From Promethearchaeia archaeon (GTDB lineage: Archaea; Asgardarchaeota; Lokiarchaeia; Sigyniarchaeales; SOKP01), in NCBI GenBank assembly GCA_029856105.1, contig JAHQWH010000011.1, positions 1-62,807 on the forward strand: a stretch of DNA of 62,807 nucleotides, given 5' to 3'. How positions within the stretch are numbered: position 1 is the stretch's first letter; the number at the start of each line of letters is the position of its first letter. A program made the position numbers and the translations under genes. The notes under the pieces were generated by a model that was not told where the DNA came from, did no database searches, and saw nothing but the letters and a program-made list of their open reading frames with translations. This document shows, one piece after another, positions 43,625-52,688 of the stretch.

Positions 43625-44635
43625 ATGGCTAAAAGGGTAGCAATTAACGGATTCGGTAGAATCGGACGAAATTTCTTCCGAGCAGTAGTAGAGAAATATC
43701 CTAACGAAATTGAAATAGTATCCATTAACGATTTATTCGAACCAAAATACTTGGCTTACGTCTTAAAATACGATTCTGTTTTTGGACGATTTAAAGGAAC
43801 TATCGAGGCTAAGGAAAAATCTTTGGTAATAAATGGAAAGGAAATTCCTGTTACGGCAGAACGAGACCCAGCAAATTTACCGCATGCTAGTAATAATATT
43901 GACGTTGCTCTCGAGTCCACTGGATTCTTTACGAAAAGAGAGGGCGCCGCAAAGCATTTAGAGGCTGGAGCTAAGAAAGTTTTAATTAGCGCACCTGCGG
44001 TAAATCCTGATTTTACCGTTGTAATAGGTTGTAACGACGATAAATTAACTAACGAACATAAAATCATTTCGAATGCAAGTTGCACAACGAATTGTTTAGG
44101 TCCAGTAGTAAAAGTATTAATGGACAATTATGGAATTGTTAACGGAATTATGACTACAGTCCATTCATATACAGGCGATCAAAAACCAGTTGATACAGCA
44201 AGAGCAGCAGATCCCATAAAAATGATTCGTGGTCGGGCTTGTGCAGCAAATATAGTTCCAACTTCCACTGGTGCAGCTAAAGCAATTGGTGTCGTGTTTC
44301 CAGAATTAAACGGTAAAATGGATGGCATTGCCATGCGCATTCCTACTCCAAACGGGAGCGTTGTTGATTTAAAAGTAAATCTAGGGAAATCTGTCACAGT
44401 AGAAGATGTTAACGCTAAAATGAAAGAAGCCGCATCAGGTTATCTAAAAGGAATTTTAGAATATACCGACGATGCAATAGTAACTACCGATATTGTCGGC
44501 AATCCCGCAAGTTCTATTTTCTCGAGCTTGTGGACCAAGGTAATCGGTGGTACTTTCTGTGGTGTCGTTAGCTGGTACGATAACGAATGGGGTTATTCCA
44601 ATCGTTTGGCAGATTTAATCGTCAAGAAATTATAA
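43625..44635 (+). CDS. gapA: glyceraldehyde-3-phosphate dehydrogenase, type I (bacterial/eukaryotic class)
   Basis: This 336-residue enzyme oxidatively phosphorylates glyceraldehyde 3-phosphate with NAD(P). The N-terminal INGFGRIGRNFFRA (about 6-19) and the active-site SNASCTTNCLGPV (catalytic Cys153), with WYDNEWGYSNRL near the end, are those of class I GAPDH. Archaea usually carry the distantly related class II enzyme with SNASCxTT followed by a different context, so this copy was probably acquired from bacteria. It is a single gene with its own T-run terminator. Confidence 0.95.
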   Translation: MAKRVAINGFGRIGRNFFRAVVEKYPNEIEIVSINDLFEPKYLAYVLKYDSVFGRFKGTIEAKEKSLVINGKEIPVTAERDPANLPHASNNIDVALESTGFFTKREGAAKHLEAGAKKVLISAPAVNPDFTVVIGCNDDKLTNEHKIISNASCTTNCLGPVVKVLMDNYGIVNGIMTTVHSYTGDQKPVDTARAADPIKMIRGRACAANIVPTSTGAAKAIGVVFPELNGKMDGIAMRIPTPNGSVVDLKVNLGKSVTVEDVNAKMKEAASGYLKGILEYTDDAIVTTDIVGNPASSIFSSLWTKVIGGTFCGVVSWYDNEWGYSNRLADLIVKKL

Positions 44636-44652
44636 ATCATTAACAATCTCAA

Positions 44653-44676
44653 TTTTTTTTTTATTTTTTTTATTTT
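44653..44676 (+). terminator. T-run terminator after GAPDH
   Basis: Three long T-runs (10, 7 and 4 T) begin 17 bases after the stop codon. Confidence 0.6.
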
Positions 44677-44835
44677 CTTCTATTTGTTTAAATTTTTCGT
44701 TATAACATCACAGAATCTAATATTTTGAAAAGGTTAAAAAATTTTGAAATTATTATTTGATTGTGGGATAGAACATAAAAACAAATTAATGGAAATGTTT
44801 TTAAAAACTTTCTTTTATAAGTTTATAGGATTAAA

Positions 44836-46209
44836 ATGGTTTATTTTCAAATTAGCCCTATTGGTTTTGATTGTAGAAGGGATAAAAATAATTGTGAGAA
44901 ATATCCAGATTTCTGTAAGGAGTGTGTTAAAACTCAACTTGAAAAACTTGGGTTAAACCTTGATCATAACTTGAAATTCACGATTATTGATTCTGAAGAA
45001 AAACGTGTTCAAATGTTCCAAGACCTAATATGGCAGAAATTTTTAGATGTTTTGAATATAAAATACATTTTATTAATGGCTAAAGAATCTGGGTTAGATC
45101 TGATTGATTATCCGATTTCAGGGGCAGGTGTAAATACTGAATTACTAACCGGATTTATCCAAGCAAATATTACGTTTTCAGAATCTAGTAATACTTCAGA
45201 TGGATTTGTAAATCATGGAAATGACGGTCAATTTTATGAATTTCAATACGAAAAATTCAATCTTTTACTCAAAAATGGCCAATTTATTCGAATCTGTTTA
45301 GTTTTAGATAATAAAGCTTCTGATAGCTTGAAAACTCTTGTAACTGACTTTTTAGGCGAATACGAAAGTAGATATCTTGATAAAATTGGGGCACATATAA
45401 GAAAAGGAATGAAGCATTTCGAAGATACTATTGATTACATAACCGACACTTTTAATGTTAAACTAGTTTTTCCCATGATTCTAACGCACACATTATTACC
45501 AGACGAATTAGCTTTAATTCAAAAAAATCCTATTCAAAAAGCAATAATAGATTTTGCAAAATTATTGTTAGCTTCAAAATCATTCTTCTTTATTATCAAC
45601 TTAATCGATAAAGTTCAAAAAATAGTTCGGATAGACTCAAATAAGATACTTTATGAAGTGTACAAACTTATAGAAAAAAAAATAATTATCCCTACTACAA
45701 TTGAAACTGCTGAAGATACAATTTGTAAATTTCAAGAAACACGAGCGGTAAGAATAGCTAACAATGAATTAATTTCTTCACTAATTTCTAATAATGATGC
45801 TATAAATGAATTGAAAGAGAAAGCAAAACATATGAGTGTAGAAGAAATTAATTCATCAATACTTTCTTTCATACGAAAAGCCGAAACTGCCGAAAAAGGA
45901 TTTGCTTATAAAGAAGCACAGAAAGAATATGAAATGGCTCTTTACTTAGCATCTGGTTTTGATTATAAAGAGGAAGTAGGGAGAATATCATTTATGATTT
46001 TAGAACTTGATAAAAAGATAAAAGAATTGGAATTAGAGTATGCCTTAAAAGTAGGAGAAAAAGCTGAGAAAAAAAAGGATTACGTTAAAGCTATTAATTA
46101 TTATCAACAAGGATTAAAAATTCTAAATGATGTTCAAGATCTTAATGGAAACGAATCTCAAATAAAAAAATTGAAAAAAAAAATTGTAAGCCTTCAAAAA
46201 AATTTATAA
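44836..46209 (+). CDS. longin/roadblock-like protein with C-terminal MIT/TPR-like helices
   Basis: A 457-residue soluble protein. The first 32 residues carry a cysteine cluster (CRRDKNNCEKYPDFCKEC) that may bind zinc. A domain at about 70-190 (KYILLMAKESGLDLIDYPI followed by GAGVNTELLTGFIQANITFS and YEKFNLLLKNGQFIRICLVLD) has the pattern of the longin/roadblock-type GTPase-regulator domains that are abundant in Asgard archaea. Residues about 335-455 are helical with two repeats (EKGFAYKEAQKEYEMAL and EKKKDYVKAINYYQQGLKIL) resembling MIT or TPR helices. In eukaryotes such domains act in small-GTPase and ESCRT pathways. No GTPase gene lies nearby. The ATG at 44836 is chosen. Confidence 0.65.
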   Translation: MVYFQISPIGFDCRRDKNNCEKYPDFCKECVKTQLEKLGLNLDHNLKFTIIDSEEKRVQMFQDLIWQKFLDVLNIKYILLMAKESGLDLIDYPISGAGVNTELLTGFIQANITFSESSNTSDGFVNHGNDGQFYEFQYEKFNLLLKNGQFIRICLVLDNKASDSLKTLVTDFLGEYESRYLDKIGAHIRKGMKHFEDTIDYITDTFNVKLVFPMILTHTLLPDELALIQKNPIQKAIIDFAKLLLASKSFFFIINLIDKVQKIVRIDSNKILYEVYKLIEKKIIIPTTIETAEDTICKFQETRAVRIANNELISSLISNNDAINELKEKAKHMSVEEINSSILSFIRKAETAEKGFAYKEAQKEYEMALYLASGFDYKEEVGRISFMILELDKKIKELELEYALKVGEKAEKKKDYVKAINYYQQGLKILNDVQDLNGNESQIKKLKKKIVSLQKNL

Positions 46210-46438
46210 AATTAAAGAACAAAGCTACTTCTTTTATTATCTTCAATGTATTATGCCAAAAAAAAATAAACATATTGTTATACTTTTACTCCTCAATTAA
46301 TTCGGTTTTTTTCTTTTCTTATTTTTCAATATTAACAGTATGTTTTATTTAACGAAAAATTATGACTCTTTTAACTTATATATAGGATTTTTTACTACGA
46401 ATCATAATTCAAGGTAAATTATAGATTTAAAATAAGAA

Positions 46439-46891
46439 ATGTATAATTCTCTTAAAAAGTATAATAATCAATTATACACAGGCATGAAGATTGGTGGGTC
46501 TCATAAATGGATCTACAACGACGGAAAATGGAATGAAACAAAAACAGCTCCAAACAAATGGACAATTAACTTTAATAGTGTAAAAACAAGAGTAAATCCC
46601 GCACCGTCTAATTCAGGGGCTAATATTGGCACAAAATTTCATTGGTACGTTATTGCCGATCAAATCGCGACTAAACTAAATAAGGATTCTTATATGACGC
46701 AAATGAAAGGTATTAAATATAAAATCGGTCATAAGCGTCCTCAATGGCGAACTTTTAGTTACAATTATCCTGAGCAAAACTCGTATAAAGAACGAGTTAT
46801 AAAAATATTAGAAGATATTCTTAACAAATTAAAGAACGAAAATTTGCCTGGAAACGACTCAATAACTCGGTTTCTTTTTAATGAAATTTAA
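46439..46891 (+). CDS. hypothetical protein, 150 residues
   Basis: A basic, soluble protein with no recognised domain. It is rich in aromatic residues and lysine (for example IGGSHKWIYNDGKWNETKT and IGHKRPQWRTFSYNYPEQN), with a helical C-terminus. The last 33 bases overlap the end of the convergent methyltransferase gene, so the two transcripts are antisense at their ends. The frame is open for its length with a normal codon pattern, which supports a real gene. No function is suggested. Confidence 0.6.
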   Translation: MYNSLKKYNNQLYTGMKIGGSHKWIYNDGKWNETKTAPNKWTINFNSVKTRVNPAPSNSGANIGTKFHWYVIADQIATKLNKDSYMTQMKGIKYKIGHKRPQWRTFSYNYPEQNSYKERVIKILEDILNKLKNENLPGNDSITRFLFNEI

Positions 46892-47473
46892 TTGATAGAC
46901 AAACCAATTACCGAAACCTTCGTAAAAATCCAGACCTGCTTCTTTTGCCCACCTTTTTTCAGTTCTACGTAGTGGATAATCAGGATCCAGAAAGAGTTCA
47001 CTCAAAGATATTATACCATCTGGCTTTAGAATTCTTTTAAATTCCATTAATATTCTTATAGGATCAGGAATTTCGGGTAAACATGTAATCGCAAAGATTC
47101 GATCTACACTTTCATCTTCAAACGAAAGGTTATAAGCGTCGTCTATTTTAGGAATAATATTTTGAATACTCTCTTTTTTAATTTTTTTCTTTAAACGGTT
47201 GATGATTGATTCTTGAATATCAATTGCAAATACTTTTCCATTAGGTTGTACCTTTTCTGCTACAGCTTTCGTATAACTGCCTTTACCAGGACCTATTTCT
47301 ACAACGGTCATTCCGGGTTTAAGTTGCATTCGTTCAGCAATAAGTTCAGGTTTTTGTAGTAATCTACGACGGATCGGGTTATCAATCAATCTCGTTGCGA
47401 AAGCCGGGATGGGAAATTTGTATATTTTTCTAATAATTCTCACTATTACTAATATAATAAATAAGAAACACAA
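46859..47473 (-). CDS. membrane-anchored class I SAM methyltransferase
   Basis: A 204-residue methyltransferase. Motif I is MTVVEIGPGKGSYTKAVA (about 54-71), followed by KVFAIDIQ (about 78-85) and ILKPDGIISLSELFLDPDYP. The N-terminus is a hydrophobic helix (FLFIILVIVRII), so the enzyme is likely membrane-bound. The annotated start is TTG at 47473; the frame stays open upstream with another 20 hydrophobic codons (WTSILGTAFFILLIAF) but without ATG, GTG or TTG before a TAA. The true start is therefore uncertain. Lipid or quinone methylation is possible. Confidence 0.72.
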   Translation of the reverse strand: MCFLFIILVIVRIIRKIYKFPIPAFATRLIDNPIRRRLLQKPELIAERMQLKPGMTVVEIGPGKGSYTKAVAEKVQPNGKVFAIDIQESIINRLKKKIKKESIQNIIPKIDDAYNLSFEDESVDRIFAITCLPEIPDPIRILMEFKRILKPDGIISLSELFLDPDYPLRRTEKRWAKEAGLDFYEGFGNWFVYQLNFIKKKPSY

Positions 47474-47586
47474 AAAAGCAATTAATAATATGAAAAAAGC
47501 AGTTCCTAATATTGATGTCCAATCTGAGATTTTAATTTCACCAATTAGTTATAATAAATTTAAGAATTTTTTTATCCTTTAATTTT

Positions 47587-47615
47587 ATTCCAAATAATTC
47601 AAAAAGGAAATTATT
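47587..47615. repeat. 29-bp direct repeat, copy 1
   Basis: ATTCCAAATAATTCAAAAAG and the following 9 bases recur at 48567-48595 with two mismatches. The two copies flank the alpha/beta hydrolase gene. Confidence 0.65.
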
Positions 47616-47670
47616 AAACAGGACTCCACGATTTCCTACGATTAAGGCTTATTCCACAACAAATTGACAA

Positions 47671-48471
47671 TTAGTTTTTTAAAAATTCAATTAGATTTTT
47701 TATAACTATGTCAGATTCCTGCGAAAAAATATCATGAGCAACATCTTCAAATATAACTAACTTTGCTCCTTTTATATTTTGAGCTAAGATTTCGGCATTT
47801 TGTGCTGGAGACAAGAGGTCATGTTTACCCTGCATTATTAAAGTTGGTCTATTAATATTTTTTAGGCGTTTGTAAGTGTTAAATTTCACAATCGCATCTA
47901 TCTGTCTTTTATACATTTTAGGAGGAGTGGGGTATTTACATTCTCTCTGTATGCACTCCTCAATAACTTTAGGGTTTTCTTTAATGAATTTTTCAGTTAA
48001 TCTAGCCGACATAGATTTCCTCGTTATTTCTTCAGGTGTTGATTCTTCTCTTGGTTGCATCATAATCTTTAAAGCCTCTGGTAATGGTAAAGCTGATTTA
48101 GAGAATCCACAATTTGTAGAACAGAGTATAAGCTTTTCAACTCTTTCGGGATAATTTAACACTAATTCTTGTGCTATAGTTCCTCCCATTGAGATTCCAA
48201 GGATATGAGCGCGTTTAATATTTAGAGCATCCATCAAACTGACAGTATCATCAGCAAACATTTTCATAGAATACTCAATATCAGGTTTATCTGATCTGCC
48301 AGATCCACGATTATCAAAAACAACCACTTTAAAAATTTTTGAAAGTTTCTTTATAAAACGAGGAGGCCAGAAATCGGCATTTCCTCCAACACCCATAATC
48401 ATTACAAGTGGAGGACCCTGTCCATAAATCTCATAATACATTTTAATATCATTAATCTTTATTTTTGGCAA
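47671..48471 (-). CDS. alpha/beta hydrolase
   Basis: A 266-residue serine hydrolase. The nucleophile elbow is GISMGG (Ser near 94). The acid is in MQGKHDLLSPAQ (Asp near 218) and the histidine in FEDVAHDIF (near 246). The oxyanion region is VMIMGVGGNADFW near 24. The family includes esterases, haloperoxidase-like and lactonase enzymes; the substrate cannot be told. There is no signal peptide. It is flanked by a 29-bp direct repeat. Confidence 0.88.
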   Translation of the reverse strand: MPKIKINDIKMYYEIYGQGPPLVMIMGVGGNADFWPPRFIKKLSKIFKVVVFDNRGSGRSDKPDIEYSMKMFADDTVSLMDALNIKRAHILGISMGGTIAQELVLNYPERVEKLILCSTNCGFSKSALPLPEALKIMMQPREESTPEEITRKSMSARLTEKFIKENPKVIEECIQRECKYPTPPKMYKRQIDAIVKFNTYKRLKNINRPTLIMQGKHDLLSPAQNAEILAQNIKGAKLVIFEDVAHDIFSQESDIVIKNLIEFLKN

Positions 48472-48566
48472 TTATAATCCCTCAATAAGTATTTAAAAAT
48501 ATTTAATTTTTAACATAAAAGTCAGAAAAATATGTTCTTAGTTTCTTTTAAAATTAGCTATTTTAA

Positions 48567-48595
48567 ATTCCAAATAATTTAAAAAGGAAATAATT
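48567..48595. repeat. 29-bp direct repeat, copy 2
   Basis: This is the second copy of the repeat at 47587-47615 (27 of 29 bases), lying just upstream of the DUF2156 gene and upstream of the hydrolase start on the other strand. Confidence 0.65.
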
Positions 48596-48622
48596 TTAAT
48601 AGCTTTTAATTTATTCATATTC

Positions 48623-49555
48623 ATGGACTTAAGCACTGCGAAAGAAATAAAACTTGAAGATAAAGGTTTATTCGACAAATATTTTCAGAATTACCCTCCT
48701 CAGACGTCTGAATTCACTTTTACGAATCTATACATGTGGAGGAACTTCTACGGATTATTTTTTATGGAATGGGAGGGGCACCTTCTACTATTTTCGCGGG
48801 ATGTTTTTAAGAAAAGGAAAACCGCGATGTCCGGAAGCGATAACGCGTTGTTTTTTTTCGCTCCAATTGGTCCAAAACCTGCTGATGTAATTATTACTCT
48901 GTTTGAAAATTTTAATGAAATTGAATTTCACAGGATTCCTGAACAGCTTACAGAAAATCTTAGGAGCCACGAAAAGTTTCCGGCTTTAAATATTGAGATT
49001 TTTGAAGATCGAGATAACTGGGATTATGTATACGAGGGAGAGAACCTTAGAGATTTACTGGGTAATCGCTACCGTCAAAATAGAAGGTGGTTAAACAAGT
49101 TTTTAGAAAATTACGATTATGAATTTAAGATATTAACGGAGGACGAAGTTGCCAAGACCAAGAAACTACAGTTGGAGTGGTGTATTCTTAGAGAATGTGA
49201 AGACGACGAAGGTTTGGAACAAGAGGAGAAAGCCATTTACGACGCCTTAGACAATTTTTCTTCGTTAGGTTTTAAAGGAGCGTTAATTTGCGTTGATAAC
49301 AAATGTGTTGCTTACACATTTGGAGAAATGTTAAATTCGGACACGATCGTAATACATATTGAGAAAGCACATATGGAATATGAAGGTGCGTATCAAGCGA
49401 TTAGCAATCTGTTTTTAAAAAGCAGTTTTATAAATGCCATGTTCGTTAATCGAGAGCAAGATTTAGGAGTCCCCGGTCTACGTAGATCAAAAGAATCGTA
49501 TAAACCAATTCATATGGTCCAAAAGAGCATACTATATCGAAAAACATCGAAATAA
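48623..49555 (+). CDS. DUF2156 protein, phosphatidylglycerol lysyltransferase C-domain-like
   Basis: A 310-residue soluble protein of the GNAT-like double fold of DUF2156 (LPG synthase C). It has the typical opening SEFTFTNLYMWRNFYGLFF (about 29-47), the central NRYRQNRRWLNKFL (about 143-156) and the final NREQDLGVPGLRRSKESYKP (about 275-294). In bacteria the domain moves lysyl or alanyl groups from tRNA to lipids; archaeal stand-alone members have no fixed role. No membrane helices are present, unlike MprF. It is divergent from the hydrolase. Confidence 0.82.
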   Translation: MDLSTAKEIKLEDKGLFDKYFQNYPPQTSEFTFTNLYMWRNFYGLFFMEWEGHLLLFSRDVFKKRKTAMSGSDNALFFFAPIGPKPADVIITLFENFNEIEFHRIPEQLTENLRSHEKFPALNIEIFEDRDNWDYVYEGENLRDLLGNRYRQNRRWLNKFLENYDYEFKILTEDEVAKTKKLQLEWCILRECEDDEGLEQEEKAIYDALDNFSSLGFKGALICVDNKCVAYTFGEMLNSDTIVIHIEKAHMEYEGAYQAISNLFLKSSFINAMFVNREQDLGVPGLRRSKESYKPIHMVQKSILYRKTSK

Positions 49556-49671
49556 GAATTGGATTTATGAAAGTTTAAATACTTTTTTTAAATTGTAGAA
49601 ATTAAGTAGATATAATTAATATATATGAATTAACATATAATACAAAAGAAACGAAATTAATGTGATTCAAA

Positions 49672-51369
49672 ATGTCAGACGAAGAAAACTATAATAAGCA
49701 AGTAAAAGAAGATAAAGTAGGGAATTTATTAGGGAAAACCACTACACACTCGGTACAAGTACAATTTTCTGACCCAACAATCGAGCGAAATTCTTATTTT
49801 GTAATTTATGGAGAGAAGGACGAAGAAGGAATAAGAACTTACTATGTGCTAAATATTGAGAAGTTATGGAGCGAATCAAAAGGGATGCTTGCGGATCTGA
49901 AGGTATGTGGAGATAGACCGAAGAGACCGTTTGAAATAGGTTCAGAAGTTTATCGCGCATCTGAAATTCAAATTACTAAATTATTAGGAATTTATAACGC
50001 ACCCGAAGAATCCGTCTCTCTTGGGAAGTTGATAGGCTATCCATTTGACGTTAACTTATTAGTGAAAAATTTTGGAAGAATATTCATTACAGGGAAGTCT
50101 GGTAGCGGAAAGTCGTATACGATGGGTGTACTGTGCGAGGAGTTTATGAAAAAGGGTATTCCACTCGTTATTTTAGACAGGCACGGTGAATACGGGAGCT
50201 TGAAAGTACTTGCGGGAGAAAGTGAAGATAGTGAAGGAGTTAAAAAAGAGAGCGAATTTGTGAATAGTATCATCGAATATTCTGATTTAAGCGTTAACAA
50301 AGGAGGAGATATCGATGTAGAATATCTATTTTCGTTAGATCCCACTGATATTGTTGCTCCGCATCTATGTACAATTATCAATATGAGAGGTATGGATTTA
50401 AACGTACAAGAAATGGTTGCTAGTAAGCTACTCAAAAAATTATATCAGGCAAGTACGGGTAGAAGAATTCCTCCGTTTTACTTACTACTTGACGAGGCTC
50501 ATTTGTTTGCTGGAAAAAAACAAACAGAAACGTGTGAAATTGTAAAACTGTTCTCACAAGAAGGTCGTAAATTCGGTGCAAATTTAATCATCGGTACTCA
50601 AAGACCTCAATTGTTAGATACAACTATTCGCGCTCAAGCTGGTACTTGGGTGGTTCATAACCTCACTGATATACGAGATATTGATGTTACTATTTCGAGC
50701 GCAGAAGATTTAACTCGAAGTAATAAAACGGATATTCAAGGGTTAGATAAAGGCGAAGGAATTATTTGTGGAGAAGCAATAAAAGGCATACCCCTATTCG
50801 TAAAAGTACGTAAAAGACTTACTGCTCATGGAGGGGTTGGTTTCAACCCACTAGACTTCCTTCCAAAACAAACTATAGAAGGGTTACAAAAACGGAAGCA
50901 AGAAATTTTAGGAGAAAAAACCGCTAACGAATTAGAAACGGGGAAAAGTATTTTTGAAGAAATTACCGCTCCTAAAACTTCAGCAGAATACCTAGATCAG
51001 ATTGGCTTCTTAAAAGTAAGAATTAAAGAGTTAGAAGAAGAAGTAGAAATTTTAAAAGGAAGAATATTAGATGTTGAAGAAGTAAAAGGAGGTCAATTAT
51101 CTGTTAGTCAAATTACAGATAATGATGATGTTGAGGAACTCCAAACAGAAATAAAAATATGGAAAGAAAAGTATAATTACCTTAAGGAATCCATTGAAAA
51201 TCCAGATGCGGTGATATCTTCAGGTGAGGGAAGCGGTGAACTAATTCTCGAACTTCAGAACAAAACTATAGAATTACAAGCTAATGTTCAGAAGTATAGG
51301 TCTCAATATACCGACGCCTTACTCTTGGCCGAAAAAGCTATCAAGGAGTTAAAGAAGCGAAAAAAGTAA
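49672..51369 (+). CDS. HerA-like (DUF87) ATPase with C-terminal coiled coil
   Basis: A 565-residue P-loop ATPase of the HerA/FtsK superfamily. The N-terminal HAS-barrel-like region (residues 1-100) is followed by Walker A TGKSGSGKSYTMG (about 140-152), LDRHGEYGSL, Walker B YLLLDEAHLF (about 270) and the sensor IGTQRPQ. Residues from about 440 to 565 are charged and predicted coiled coil. HerA pumps DNA and usually works with the NurA nuclease, but no nurA is adjacent. It may act in DNA repair, or as a stand-alone ATPase as in some defence and conjugation systems. Confidence 0.85.
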   Translation: MSDEENYNKQVKEDKVGNLLGKTTTHSVQVQFSDPTIERNSYFVIYGEKDEEGIRTYYVLNIEKLWSESKGMLADLKVCGDRPKRPFEIGSEVYRASEIQITKLLGIYNAPEESVSLGKLIGYPFDVNLLVKNFGRIFITGKSGSGKSYTMGVLCEEFMKKGIPLVILDRHGEYGSLKVLAGESEDSEGVKKESEFVNSIIEYSDLSVNKGGDIDVEYLFSLDPTDIVAPHLCTIINMRGMDLNVQEMVASKLLKKLYQASTGRRIPPFYLLLDEAHLFAGKKQTETCEIVKLFSQEGRKFGANLIIGTQRPQLLDTTIRAQAGTWVVHNLTDIRDIDVTISSAEDLTRSNKTDIQGLDKGEGIICGEAIKGIPLFVKVRKRLTAHGGVGFNPLDFLPKQTIEGLQKRKQEILGEKTANELETGKSIFEEITAPKTSAEYLDQIGFLKVRIKELEEEVEILKGRILDVEEVKGGQLSVSQITDNDDVEELQTEIKIWKEKYNYLKESIENPDAVISSGEGSGELILELQNKTIELQANVQKYRSQYTDALLLAEKAIKELKKRKK

Positions 51370-51578
51370 TTTTTAATAATATTTTCTTCTTGTTTTGATT
51401 TTAAAATTCTTAAAATATTTTCTATTTTTTAAAAATTCATAGATTATTCACTCGAAGGAGCAGTAAATCATTATCGATTTTTAAGTTATCAGATTTTATA
51501 AGTTATAAAAATAACTGAAACTTATTATTAGTTATACGCTTATTTAAGTTAAAATTAAATTAACAATGAAGATTAATC

Positions 51579-52646
51579 ATGAATATCGAGAGCATAAAAG
51601 TTCTTCAAAAAGAATTATCTTCGCTTATCGGAGTTTCTGGCTATGAAGATGACGTAAGTGATTTTCTTTTAAAAAAGATAGAGAAAGAAAACTTAGCTGA
51701 CAAAGTCTGGAAAGATAGTTTGGGTAATATCCTAGCTGTAAAAGAGGGTATTGATGGGAATAACAGAATTTTATTGGATGCACATACTGATGAGATTGGA
51801 TTTATGATTTCTCACATCGAAAATAAAGGTTTCTTACGATTTGTTCCAATTGGGGGTTGGGATAAGAGAATTTTATTAGGACAATCAGTAGTGATACGGT
51901 CTGGACCAGGAAAAATCCATCGTGGCATTATTGGATCGAAACCACCACACCTTACCTCTTTAAACGAGAGAAAAAAGATTATAGAAATTTCAGATATGTA
52001 TATTGATGTCGGGATGAGTTCAAAAGAGGAGGTAGTTAAAAATAATATTGTTATAGGAACTACCGGTACGCTTTTCTCTCCTTATGTAGAGTTCCCAAAT
52101 AATATGGTTCGTGGTAAAGCATTCGACGATCGCACTGGTTGTAATGTACTCCTTCACATCATGAAATTGTTAAAAGAAGGAGCGCCTGTTAAAGATACTT
52201 TGCTTTTTAATTTTGCAGTGCAAGAAGAAGTAGGCGGTAGAGGTGCGATTACAGGAGCGTTTACCCTTAAACCAACAGTTGCTATTGCCATAGAAAACAC
52301 TACTGCTGCAGATGTTCCAGGTATTAATGAAGCAGAAATTCCAGCTTACGTAGGAAAAGGCCCAGCAATTACAGTAGCAGATAAGTCAATAATTTCTAGT
52401 CCTAAAGTTAACGAAAGACTCGTTAAAAATGCTGAACTCGACAAAATTCCCTATCAAATTAAGAAACCTATGTATGGCGGGACTGATGCAGGTAAGATTC
52501 ATATTTCCCGAGAAGGTGTTCCAAGTTCAGTTGTATCTGTTCCTTGTAGATATATACATTCTCCCACTTCTTTGCTAAAATTAGAGGATATTCTTAATAC
52601 AATTCGTTTAATTGATGCATTTATTCGAAATTCTGCTAATATTTAG
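51579..52646 (+). CDS. M42-family aminopeptidase (TET/glutamyl aminopeptidase type)
   Basis: A 355-residue di-metal aminopeptidase. It shows DAHTDEIGF (His and Asp, about 67-75), KAFDDRTGCNVLLHI (about 181-195), AVQEEVGGRGA (catalytic and binding Glu, about 212-222) and YGGTDAGKIHI (about 304-314). M42 enzymes form dodecameric tetrahedral particles that trim short peptides in the cytoplasm. It fits the peptide-use theme with the two M20 genes and the secreted C25 protease. Confidence 0.9.
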   Translation: MNIESIKVLQKELSSLIGVSGYEDDVSDFLLKKIEKENLADKVWKDSLGNILAVKEGIDGNNRILLDAHTDEIGFMISHIENKGFLRFVPIGGWDKRILLGQSVVIRSGPGKIHRGIIGSKPPHLTSLNERKKIIEISDMYIDVGMSSKEEVVKNNIVIGTTGTLFSPYVEFPNNMVRGKAFDDRTGCNVLLHIMKLLKEGAPVKDTLLFNFAVQEEVGGRGAITGAFTLKPTVAIAIENTTAADVPGINEAEIPAYVGKGPAITVADKSIISSPKVNERLVKNAELDKIPYQIKKPMYGGTDAGKIHISREGVPSSVVSVPCRYIHSPTSLLKLEDILNTIRLIDAFIRNSANI

Positions 52647-52688
52647 AATAAAGAAATAAAAAAAAGAAAATAAAAGATTTAATAATTT

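Noticed and set aside
44744..44956. A 70-codon frame overlapping the longin-like gene start
   Set aside because: It lies in another frame across the start of a well-supported gene, and its hydrophobic sequence is what AT-rich DNA gives by chance.
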